DNA of 60,010 bases from positions 1-60,010 of the forward strand of contig NZ_AMXE01000014.1 in assembly GCF_000310205.1 (NCBI RefSeq). Reading direction: 5' to 3'. This document shows, piece after piece, positions 27,823 to 35,373 of this stretch. Under the pieces are notes generated by a model, which made no database searches, was not told the origin of the DNA, and saw only the letters and a list, made by a program, of their open reading frames with translations. Source of the stretch: Thauera linaloolentis 47Lol = DSM 12138. GTDB lineage: Bacteria > Pseudomonadota > Gammaproteobacteria > Burkholderiales > Rhodocyclaceae. How positions within the stretch are numbered: the stretch's first letter is position 1; each line of letters begins with the position of its first letter. Both the position numbers and the translations under genes were made by a program.

Positions 27823-29085
27823 CTAGATCCTGCGCGCCACGTCGGCGCGGAGCCGGCCCCTGGTGCGCAGCGCCCAGACGGCGAACACAGCCAGCACCAG
27901 CCCTTCGATCAGCATTGCGCGCTGCGCGCCGACCCGCGCGGCGAGCAGACCGGCGAGCAGGCCGCCGATGGCGTCGAAACCGAAGCGCGTCGAACTGAAG
28001 AAGGACACCACCCGCCCGCGCAGATGATCGGGGGCAAGCGTCTGCAGCAGCATGTTGGTCGCAACGTTGCCGATCGAGATGCCCAGCCCCACCATCGCCA
28101 TCGCCAGCAGCGAGACGGGCAGGAAGCGGCTGTACGAGAACACGAGCAGGGCCAGCGCGCCGATTGCCGCGCCACTGACCACCACCGTCACCAGTCCGGG
28201 CAGGTTCTTGCGCGTGGCGAGGAACACGGTGCCGACGAAAGCCCCCGCGCCCGCCGCGCCCCACAGCATGCCGAGCATGCGTGCGTCGCCCGAAAAGACG
28301 TCCTTGGCGAACACCGGCAGCAGCACGGCATAGCTCGACGCGGTGAGGTTGGCCACGGCGAGTATCAGGATCAGGGTCCTGATCGCATACGCGTCCCATA
28401 CATACCCGAGGCCCTCGCGGAACACCGACGCCGTGCTGCCGCTGGCACGCGGCGACGCCTCCACGCGGATCCGCCATACACCGAAGGCCAGCGCGGCGAA
28501 CGACACGGCATTGAGCACGAAGCAGAACGCCTCGGACGTCAGCCCGAGCAACAGGCCGGCCAGCGGCGGCCCGAGAAAGCGCCCCGAGTTGAAGGCCATC
28601 GCATTCAGCGCCAGGGCGTTCGGCAGATCTTCGCGGCTTCCCACGAAGCTGTTGATCTGCGACTGGCGCAATGGCGTATCGAAGGCATTCAGCACGCCCA
28701 GCATCACCGACATCAGCACCAGCAGGGACGGCCCGACCAGATCGAGCATGGTCAGCACTCCCAGCGCCAGCGCCTGAAGCGCCAGCAGCCCCTGCACCAG
28801 GATCAGCAGGCGGCGCTTGTCGTGGCGGTCGATCCAGGCCCCTGCCAAGGGTCCCACCACCAGCATCGGCACGAGCGCGGCGAAGGTGGTGACGCCGAGC
28901 AGCGCCACGGAGCCGGTCAGGCGGTAAACCAGCCATGACATCGCCACCTGCTGTATCCAGGTGCCGAGAATCGACACCACCTGGCCGAGGAAGTAATAGC
29001 GGAAGTTGCGGTGCCCCAACGCGCGGATCGGCCCGGGCAGCGGTCGGCGCGCCGCCGGAGAATCAGCCCGCATGTGCTGCGCCAT
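27823..29085 (-). CDS. MFS transporter (EntS/MFS_3-like)
   Basis: A protein of about 420 residues with some 11-12 membrane segments. The start is uncertain: ATG 29085 (MAQHMRADSPAARR) or ATG 29073 are both possible and neither has a strong ribosome-binding site; a longer frame reaches 29157. The beginning RALGHRNFRYYFLGQVVSIL and IQQVAMSWLVYRLTGS are typical of the MFS_3/EntS exporter group, and AGAWIDRHDKRRLLI is the MFS loop 2-3 motif. Members export siderophores or drugs; no substrate can be given. It is preceded upstream by tRNA-Thr and its terminator, so it has its own promoter. Confidence 0.82.
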   Translation of the reverse strand: MAQHMRADSPAARRPLPGPIRALGHRNFRYYFLGQVVSILGTWIQQVAMSWLVYRLTGSVALLGVTTFAALVPMLVVGPLAGAWIDRHDKRRLLILVQGLLALQALALGVLTMLDLVGPSLLVLMSVMLGVLNAFDTPLRQSQINSFVGSREDLPNALALNAMAFNSGRFLGPPLAGLLLGLTSEAFCFVLNAVSFAALAFGVWRIRVEASPRASGSTASVFREGLGYVWDAYAIRTLILILAVANLTASSYAVLLPVFAKDVFSGDARMLGMLWGAAGAGAFVGTVFLATRKNLPGLVTVVVSGAAIGALALLVFSYSRFLPVSLLAMAMVGLGISIGNVATNMLLQTLAPDHLRGRVVSFFSSTRFGFDAIGGLLAGLLAARVGAQRAMLIEGLVLAVFAVWALRTRGRLRADVARRI

Positions 29086-29187
29086 CCATACCGGTCGCAA
29101 CGGCGAAAGTCTGCATGCCCGCTTTTCCCCTTCCTCTGTGGCAAGTGCCGCCATCACCAGAAGCGCGAGCGGAACAAAAGCAAGAAA

Positions 29188-29223
29188 GCAAAAAGGCCAT
29201 CCCCGAGGGGTTGGCCTTTTTGC
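29188..29223. terminator. Terminator downstream of tRNA-Thr
   Basis: The arms GCAAAAAGGCCA (29188-29199) and TGGCCTTTTTGC (29212-29223) are perfectly complementary, with an inner CCCC/GGGG pairing. A-tract and T-tract flank the GC core symmetrically, so it should end transcription on both strands. It lies 7 bases beyond the tRNA 3' end. Confidence 0.88.
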
Positions 29224-29230
29224 TTGAAGC

Positions 29231-29306
29231 TGGTGCCGGCAAGAGGAGTCGAACCCCCGACCTTCGCATTACGAATGCGCTGCTCTACCAACTGAGCTAT
29301 GCCGGC
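29231..29306 (-). tRNA. tRNA-Thr (anticodon CGT)
   Basis: The minus strand gives a 76-base cloverleaf: acceptor GCCGGCA pairing with TGCCGGC, encoded CCA end, D-arm with AGCTCAGTTGGTAGAGC, anticodon loop TTCGTAA with CGT, and T-arm GGGGGTTCGACTCC. CGT reads ACG threonine codons. It is a single isolated tRNA gene with its own terminator. Confidence 0.96.
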
Positions 29307-29664
29307 TGAGGGCGCGGACTATAGCCCATTGCCGCGGCGGTTTCAAGCGTCGTGCAGGAGTGTGTGGCAGCAACTCAGTAGTGTCCGGTCTTGGCAAGGC
29401 AGAAATGTCCGCTTCCCGCGCAACGATCCGCCCCACGCCGCCCGATCAGGTTCCCGGCGTGGGAATGAAGAAAACTTTTCCCGCCATATTCATTTTTTTG
29501 GTCGCCTGCACTACACTTCGCCCCCATTCGGGGCCGGAGGAGACAAGCTCCCATCAGAACGCGACGCCGGGGGGCTCCCCCCGGCAGCCGCGCCAGCGCC
29601 GCCACATGCCGGCGCCCACGCCCGAACACTCCAGCCTTTTGGTTCGCCCCGCCCTCATACCCCC
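29307..29664. other. Intergenic leader between tRNA-Thr and the TauE/SafE gene
   Basis: About 360 bases. Upstream of the tRNA gene this should contain the tRNA promoter (minus strand). On the plus side there is an A/T-rich patch near 29466-29500 and a very strong hairpin, GCCGGGGGG (29566-29574) with CCCCCCGGC (29577-29585). An open frame runs through into the TauE gene, but it has no family resemblance. The hairpin-rich leader could be regulatory; I recognise no known riboswitch. Confidence 0.45.
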
Positions 29665-30447
29665 ATGGCCGGCCTCGACTTTCTTGAAATCGCCCTCATC
29701 GGTCTCGCCGCATTTGCCGCCGGCGCGGTGAATTCGGTGGCGGGCGGCGGCACCTTCTTCTCGTTTCCGGCCCTGCTCGCGGTCGGCGTACCGCCGGTCG
29801 TCGCCAACGCCAGCAACGCGGTCGCCCTGTGGCCGGGCAGCCTGGCCGGCGCCTGGGCCTTCCGTCGCGAACTCCGGCGCTTCTCGAAGAGCCTGCCGAT
29901 GCTGACCGCCGTCGCCTTCATCGGCGGCACCGCTGGCGGCCTGCTGCTGCTGGCGACCTCGAACGAGGCCTTCTCCCGCCTGATTCCCTGGCTGCTGCTC
30001 GTCGCCACCGTGCTGTTCGCCTTCAGCAGCCAGATATCGGCGTTCATCAAGCGCTGGAAGCCCACGCCGGCAGGCACGGATGAGCACCACATCGGCCCGG
30101 GCGGCTTCATCTTCCAGCTGGTGGTGTCGATCTACGGCGGCTTCTTCGGCGCCGGCATGGGCATCCTGATGATCGCCGCGCTGGCCATCCAGGGCTTCAA
30201 GGACGTACACGAGATCAACGCGCTGAAGAACTGGCTGTCGGCCATCATCTACAGCGTGGCGGTGGCCACCTTCGTCATCGCGAATGCGGTATCCTGGCCG
30301 CACACCCTGATCATGATCGTGACGGGCACCGTCGGCGGCTACTGGGGTGCGACAATCGCCCGCAAGCTGCCGGCACTCTGGCTGCGGCGCTTCATCATCG
30401 GCGTCGGCGGCGTGTTGACGGTCTATTACTTCGGCAAGACACTCTGA
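29665..30447 (+). CDS. TSUP-family sulfite/sulfonate exporter TauE/SafE
   Basis: A 260-residue membrane protein of the TauE/SafE (TSUP) family, about 8 helices. The duplicated family motifs are visible: AGAVNSVAGGGTFFSFPALL with VVANASNAVALWPG in the first half, and YGGFFGAGMGILMIAALAIQ with INALKNWLSAIIYS in the second. TSUP proteins export sulfite, sulfoacetate or related organosulfur anions. The ATG at 29665 lacks a good ribosome-binding site, but it coincides with the beginning of the conserved domain. It is followed 3 bases later by the EamA transporter gene. A link to the sulfur-related genes in this window is plausible but they are not adjacent. Confidence 0.88.
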   Translation: MAGLDFLEIALIGLAAFAAGAVNSVAGGGTFFSFPALLAVGVPPVVANASNAVALWPGSLAGAWAFRRELRRFSKSLPMLTAVAFIGGTAGGLLLLATSNEAFSRLIPWLLLVATVLFAFSSQISAFIKRWKPTPAGTDEHHIGPGGFIFQLVVSIYGGFFGAGMGILMIAALAIQGFKDVHEINALKNWLSAIIYSVAVATFVIANAVSWPHTLIMIVTGTVGGYWGATIARKLPALWLRRFIIGVGGVLTVYYFGKTL

Positions 30448-30450
30448 ACC

Positions 30451-31398
30451 ATGCTCTCCGGTCTGCTCGCGGCGCTCGGCGCCGGCCTGCTGTGGGGGCT
30501 AGTATTCCTCACTCCGCTGGTGCTGGGGGAATACCCCGGTTTCATGCTTGCCGTGGGCCGCTATCTTGCCTTCGGCATCCTTGCGCTCGGCCTGGCCTGG
30601 TTCGACCGCCATGCCCTCGGCCAGTTGCGCCGCGCCGACTGGATCGAGGCCGCCAAACTGGCGCTGATCGGCAACCTGCTCTACTACGCCACCCTCGCCA
30701 GCGCCATCCAGCTTGCCGGCGCCCCGCTGCCCACGCTGATCATCGGTACCTTGCCGGTGGTGATCGCCGTATGCGCCAACCTCGTCGACCGCCGTCACGG
30801 CGGCGAGGACGCGGTGCGCTGGTCCCGCCTGCTGCTGCCGCTGGCGCTGATCCTGGCCGGTCTCCTGATTGTGCATGGCGACAGCCACGAAGACGGCGCC
30901 GCCTCGCGCACCGACCGCCTGCTCGGGCTGGCCTTCGCCTTCTTCGCACTCGCCTGCTGGACCTGGTACCCGATCCGCAACAGCCGCTGGCTGCGCGCAC
31001 GCGGCCCCGGCATGTCGCGCGCCTGGGCCACCGCGCAGGGGCTGGCGACACTGCCGATCGCACTGCTGGCCGGCATCGCCTACGCGGCATGGGACGGCCT
31101 GACGCCCGGGAGCGCCTTCGACTGGCCGCTGGGCCCGCAACCGGGACTGTACATCGGGCTGTGCATCCTGCTCGGCCTGGCCGCCTCCTGGTTCGGCACC
31201 CTGTTGTGGAACACGGCCAGCCATCTGCTGCCCGCCGCCCTGGTGGGCCAGTTGATCGTCTTCGAGACACTCTCCGCCCTGCTCTACGCCTTCATCTGGT
31301 ATCAACGCTGGCCCACCCCGGCGGAAGCCGCCGGCATCGTGCTGCTGGTGGCGGGCGTCAGCTTCGGCGTGCACGTGTTCCGCCGCACCGGAAACTAA
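30451..31398 (+). CDS. EamA/DMT-superfamily transporter
   Basis: A 315-residue membrane protein with about ten helices in two EamA repeats (for example LLAALGAGLLWGLVFLTPLV at the start, PTLIIGTLPVVIAVCANLVD, and WFGTLLWNTASHLLPAALVG followed by FETLSALLYAFIWYQRWPTP). DMT proteins export amino acids or metabolites; substrates are rarely predictable. It starts 3 bases after the TSUP gene stop and is probably co-transcribed with it. Length and topology fit the family. Confidence 0.87.
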   Translation: MLSGLLAALGAGLLWGLVFLTPLVLGEYPGFMLAVGRYLAFGILALGLAWFDRHALGQLRRADWIEAAKLALIGNLLYYATLASAIQLAGAPLPTLIIGTLPVVIAVCANLVDRRHGGEDAVRWSRLLLPLALILAGLLIVHGDSHEDGAASRTDRLLGLAFAFFALACWTWYPIRNSRWLRARGPGMSRAWATAQGLATLPIALLAGIAYAAWDGLTPGSAFDWPLGPQPGLYIGLCILLGLAASWFGTLLWNTASHLLPAALVGQLIVFETLSALLYAFIWYQRWPTPAEAAGIVLLVAGVSFGVHVFRRTGN

Positions 31399-31516
31399 GG
31401 CCGCAGGCCGGGCAAGGCGGCGCACACCGCCGTCGACCGCAGCTCCGCCACCTCTTATCATCGGCACCCCTGCATTGCGCCGCGGCATGCCTTGCCGCGC
31501 GCTGCCCCGCGAGACC

Positions 31517-32458
31517 ATGGACCTCCTGACCCAGATCATCCTCGAGGCGGGCCGCTCCGCCGTGGAACTGTCGCTGTTCGTGCTGCTTCCCATCATGGTG
31601 GTGATGCTGTCGCTGATGCGCATCCTCGAAGCCCGCGGCGTGCTCGACTGGCTCGTCGCGCGGCTCGCGCCGCTGCTGCGCCCGGCGGGCCTGACCGGGT
31701 TGGGCGTATTCGCGGCGGTGCAGATCAACCTCGTCAGCTTCGCCGCGCCGGTGGCGACGCTGGCGATGATGGAAAGCCGCGGCGCCTCCGAACGCCACCT
31801 CGCCGCCACGCTGGCGATGGTGATGGCCATGGCGCAGGCCAACGTCACCTTCCCGATGGCGGCGATGGGCCTGTCCTTCGGCCCGGCGCTGCTGTTGTCG
31901 CTGGCGGGCGGAATCGCCGCCGCCGCGGTGACCTACCATGGCTTCGGCCGCCGCTTGTCGGCGGTCGAGGCAAGGCTCGACGAAACCCTGCATCACCGCG
32001 TCGCCGACGACGCCAAGGGTGTGCTCGACGTCATCAACCGCGCCGGCGCCGAAGCCTTCAAGATTTCCATCGGCGCCATCCCGATGCTGGTGCTCGCACT
32101 GGTTGCGGTGATGGCGCTGCGCACGAGCGGCGCGATCGATGCGCTGACCGGCGCACTGCTTCCGGCGCTGGATCTCCTCGACATCGAACCCGCACTGATC
32201 CTGCTGACACTGACGAAGTACATCGCCGGCGGCACCGCGATGATGGGCGTGATGGATGAAATGCTGAAATCCGGCGCCGCCAGCGTGGCGACGCTCAACA
32301 GCAGCGCGGGCTTCCTAATCCACCCGCTGGACGTGGCCGGCGTCGCGATACTGATTTCGGCCGGGCCGCGCGTCGCGCGGGTCTGGAAACCCGCAGCGGC
32401 AGGCGCCGCGATCGGCATCGCGCTGCGTACGGCAGGCCACGCGCTGCTGCCGGCCTGA
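31517..32458 (+). CDS. Nucleoside-recognition (Gate) domain membrane protein
   Basis: A 313-residue membrane protein with about eight helices. ATG 31517 (MDLLTQIILEAGRSAVELSL) is chosen over an in-frame start at 31475 because the conserved part starts here. The sequences VQINLVSFAAPVATLAMMES, AEAFKISIGAIPMLVLAL and LTKYIAGGTAMMGVMDEML resemble the Gate domain of nucleoside transporters and the SpmA/YjiH family. The transported molecule is unknown. The gene stands 40 bases before lrgA, so the three may form one unit. Confidence 0.7.
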   Translation: MDLLTQIILEAGRSAVELSLFVLLPIMVVMLSLMRILEARGVLDWLVARLAPLLRPAGLTGLGVFAAVQINLVSFAAPVATLAMMESRGASERHLAATLAMVMAMAQANVTFPMAAMGLSFGPALLLSLAGGIAAAAVTYHGFGRRLSAVEARLDETLHHRVADDAKGVLDVINRAGAEAFKISIGAIPMLVLALVAVMALRTSGAIDALTGALLPALDLLDIEPALILLTLTKYIAGGTAMMGVMDEMLKSGAASVATLNSSAGFLIHPLDVAGVAILISAGPRVARVWKPAAAGAAIGIALRTAGHALLPA

Positions 32459-32498
32459 ACCCGGTGAACCTCGCCCCTTCTTTCGCATCACGAATGCC

Positions 32499-32861
32499 AT
32501 GATTGCTGCCCTCACCCTGCTACTCGTCTTCCAGCTCGTCGGCGAAGTCGTCGCGCGCGCGCTCGGCCTGCCGGTTCCCGGTCCGGTGATCGGCATGGCG
32601 CTGCTGTTCGCCGCACTGCTGCTGCGCGGCGGGCCGGGCGAAAACCTGCGCCAGACCGCCGGCACCCTGCTGCAGCACCTGTCACTGCTGTTCATTCCCG
32701 CCGGCGCCGGCATCATGCTCTACGGCGACCTGATTGCCGCCGAGTGGCTGCCGCTTGCGGCCGCCCTGGTCGGCAGCACCCTGCTCGCCATCATCGTCAC
32801 CGCGCTCGTGCTCGACGCCCTGGTCAAGCGGCGCAAGGCCGGCGAGGACGCGCTGCCATGA
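32499..32861 (+). CDS. CidA/LrgA family protein
   Basis: A 120-residue protein with four membrane helices. VFQLVGEVVARALGLPVPGP followed by VIGMALLFAALL is the CidA/LrgA signature. LrgA-type proteins are holin-like and pair with LrgB; in Gram-positive species they affect autolysis, and related pairs have been linked to export of small organic acids such as pyruvate. The 3' end overlaps the lrgB start by four bases (ATGA), showing translational coupling. Confidence 0.9.
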   Translation: MIAALTLLLVFQLVGEVVARALGLPVPGPVIGMALLFAALLLRGGPGENLRQTAGTLLQHLSLLFIPAGAGIMLYGDLIAAEWLPLAAALVGSTLLAIIVTALVLDALVKRRKAGEDALP

Positions 32862-33592
32862 CGCCCCGGCTGACCGAGCTCTGGGTCTACCTGTCCGCGT
32901 CGCCACTGCTCGGGCTGACGCTGACGCTGGTCGCCTACCAGGCCGCGCATTGGCTGTACAAGCGCGCCGGCTACCATCCGCTGGCCAATCCGGTGATGAT
33001 CGCGATCACGATCGTGACTGCGGTGCTGTTCCTGAGCGGCATGGACTATCGCGCCTATTTCGACGGCGCCCAGTTCGTGCACTTCCTGCTTGGTCCGGCG
33101 ACGGTGGCGCTGGCCATCCCGCTCCACGCCCAGTGGCCCCGGCTCAAGGCGATGGCCGGACCGCTGGTGATCGCGCTCGTCGTCGGCTCGCTGACGGCCG
33201 CGCTGTCGGCCTACGGCATCGGCGCGCTGCTCGGCGCCAGCCGGCCGACGCTGATGTCGCTCGCGCCCAAGAGCGTGACCACGCCGATCGCGATGGCCGT
33301 GGCCGAACCCCTTGGCGGCCTGCCGGCGCTGGCCGCGGCGATGGTCATCCTGACCGGCGTGCTCGGCGCCATCTGCGGCCCCTATCTCTACCGCTGGCTG
33401 CGCATCGGCGACCACGCCATCCGCGGCTTCGCCATCGGCCTCGCTTCGCACGGCATCGGCACCGCGCGGGCCTTCCAGGTCAGCGAGCAGGCCGGTGCCT
33501 TCGCGGCGCTGGCGATGGGGCTGAACGGACTCCTCACCGCGCTGTCCCTGCCCTGGATCATGCCCTGGCTGGAGCGGCTGGGCGGTCGCTGA
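32858..33592 (+). CDS. LrgB family protein
   Basis: A 244-residue membrane protein of the LrgB/CidB/YohK family with about seven helices. Family blocks are GYHPLANPVMIAITIVTAVL, FLLGPATVALAIPLHAQWPR, LAPKSVTTPIAMAVAEPLGG and SHGIGTARAFQVSEQAGAFA. ATG 32858 overlaps the lrgA stop. LrgB acts with LrgA; in plants the fused homologue PLGG1 carries glycolate/glycerate. Function here is inferred from the family only. Confidence 0.93.
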   Translation: MTPRLTELWVYLSASPLLGLTLTLVAYQAAHWLYKRAGYHPLANPVMIAITIVTAVLFLSGMDYRAYFDGAQFVHFLLGPATVALAIPLHAQWPRLKAMAGPLVIALVVGSLTAALSAYGIGALLGASRPTLMSLAPKSVTTPIAMAVAEPLGGLPALAAAMVILTGVLGAICGPYLYRWLRIGDHAIRGFAIGLASHGIGTARAFQVSEQAGAFAALAMGLNGLLTALSLPWIMPWLERLGGR

Positions 33593-33643
33593 CCCCCGCT
33601 CCCGCGCCAGGCCCCGCAACGCATCGACGCCGAGGAAGCACGC

Positions 33644-35269
33644 GTGCTGACCGCCATCCACCGCTGGATCGACCGCAACATTCTCGAACTGGGCCGCGAG
33701 ATGCGGCTTTCCTACCTGCCGCCGCTGATGGTGTATTGCGCAGCGGGCGTATCGGGTCTCACCGGCATCGTCGGCACCTTCTTCGTCAAGGACCATCTCG
33801 GGCTGTCGGCGGCATTCCTCGCCGCACTCGGCTTCTGGGCCTACATCCCCTGGGCGCTGAAGATGCCCATCGGCCACCTGGTCGACCTGCTGTGGCGCTA
33901 CAAGGCCGGACTGGTTTACCTGGGCGCCTCGTTCATCGCCGCCAGCCTGCTGATCATGGTCGGCCTCGTCGGCAGCCCCGAGACGATGCGCGCGGTGATG
34001 CCGGCCGAAGCCTGGTTCGTGCTGTCGACGCTGCTGTCGCCGGTCGGCTACGTGATGCAGGACGCGGTGGCCGACGCGATGACGGTCGAGGCCGTACCGC
34101 GCATCGACGGGCATGGCCAGCCCATCGCCGCCGCCACCGTGCGGCGGATGCACACCACGATGCAGATGCTCGGCCGCGTCGCCATCATCGGCGGCACGGT
34201 GCTGGTGTCGCTCGCCAACGTGGCGATGTTCCAGGGCTCGGAAAACCTGCCCGAGGCCGACAAGATCGCCATCTACCTGCGCATCTACGAACTGGCGCTC
34301 GTCATTCCGCTGCTGTCGGTCAGCGGCGTGGTCCTGGCTGGCATCCTCAAGCGCCGCGAGGCGCGCCGGCTGGCCGCGCTCGGGCACAGCCGCGCCGACA
34401 TCGACCGCCTGGTCCACGCCCCCGAGGAAGCGGCCCGGCCCAACTGGTGGATCCTGGGCGGCAGCGCGGCATTCGTGGCGCTGAGCATCGGCATCGGCCT
34501 GTCCGGCTTCGAGTACGGGCAGGAGATCATCTTCGCGGCCTCCTTCCTCATCATCGGCTTCATGATCACGCGCCTGCTGCGCGAACTATCCCCTGAGGCC
34601 GCCAGCACGCTGCTCGGCACCATCATCGTCATCTTCGCCTTCCGCGCCCTGCCGCTGCCCGGCGCCGGCATGAGCTGGTGGATGATCGACGAACTCGGCT
34701 TCGACCAGGGCTTCCTGTCGCGCCTCGACCTGGTGGTCAGCAGCTTGACGCTGGCCGGCCTGTTCCTGTTCCGCCGCTTCATGGCGGAAAAATCCATCGT
34801 CGACATCGTCATCTTCCTGACGCTGACCTCGGCCCTGCTGTCGCTGCCCGCCATCGGCATGTTCCATGGCCTGCACGAATGGACCTCCGCCCATACCGGC
34901 GGCGTGGTGGACGCGCGCTTCATCGCCATCGCCAACACCGCGCTCGAATCGCCGCTCGGCCAGGTGTCGATGGTGCCGATGCTGGCGTGGATCGCCAATT
35001 CCGCGCCGCCGCACCTGAAGGCCACCTTCTTCGCGGTGATGGCCTCCTTCACCAATCTCGCACTGTCGGCTTCCCAGCTCGGCACCAAGTACCTGAACCA
35101 GATCTACACCATCACCCGCGAAGTGCGGGACGCCGCCACCGGCCTGGTGAGCACGCCAGCCGACTACGGCGAACTGGGCGCCCTGCTCGTCACCCTCACC
35201 CTGCTCGGCCTGCTGCTGCCGCTCGGCGCCATCCTGCTAACGCGGTTGCTGGGGCTGCGCAGCGCCTGA
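33644..35269 (+). CDS. MFS-fold membrane transporter, BT1/folate-biopterin-like
   Basis: A 541-residue membrane protein with about 12 helices. It starts at GTG 33644 with GAGGAAG 6-12 bases before it. The early segment LGFWAYIPWALKMPIGHLVD resembles the folate-biopterin transporter (BT1) family, where a W-x-x-K-P motif follows the first helices. LSPVGYVMQDAVADAMTVEA also fits (conserved Asp near Q-D-x-x-x-D). A hydrophilic loop with HSRADIDRLVHAPEEAARPN separates the halves. The substrate is not known; a general MFS exporter is the alternative. It follows lrgB by 51 bases on the same strand. Confidence 0.65.
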   Translation: MLTAIHRWIDRNILELGREMRLSYLPPLMVYCAAGVSGLTGIVGTFFVKDHLGLSAAFLAALGFWAYIPWALKMPIGHLVDLLWRYKAGLVYLGASFIAASLLIMVGLVGSPETMRAVMPAEAWFVLSTLLSPVGYVMQDAVADAMTVEAVPRIDGHGQPIAAATVRRMHTTMQMLGRVAIIGGTVLVSLANVAMFQGSENLPEADKIAIYLRIYELALVIPLLSVSGVVLAGILKRREARRLAALGHSRADIDRLVHAPEEAARPNWWILGGSAAFVALSIGIGLSGFEYGQEIIFAASFLIIGFMITRLLRELSPEAASTLLGTIIVIFAFRALPLPGAGMSWWMIDELGFDQGFLSRLDLVVSSLTLAGLFLFRRFMAEKSIVDIVIFLTLTSALLSLPAIGMFHGLHEWTSAHTGGVVDARFIAIANTALESPLGQVSMVPMLAWIANSAPPHLKATFFAVMASFTNLALSASQLGTKYLNQIYTITREVRDAATGLVSTPADYGELGALLVTLTLLGLLLPLGAILLTRLLGLRSA

Positions 35270-35373
35270 GCGCGGGAGCGCGGCAGGTCGCGCACCTGCG
35301 TTGACCTTTCGCATTGTCTTCCTCATCGGGCTGGCGGACACTTGAGCCCATTCCACAACGCGGGAGGCCCACG

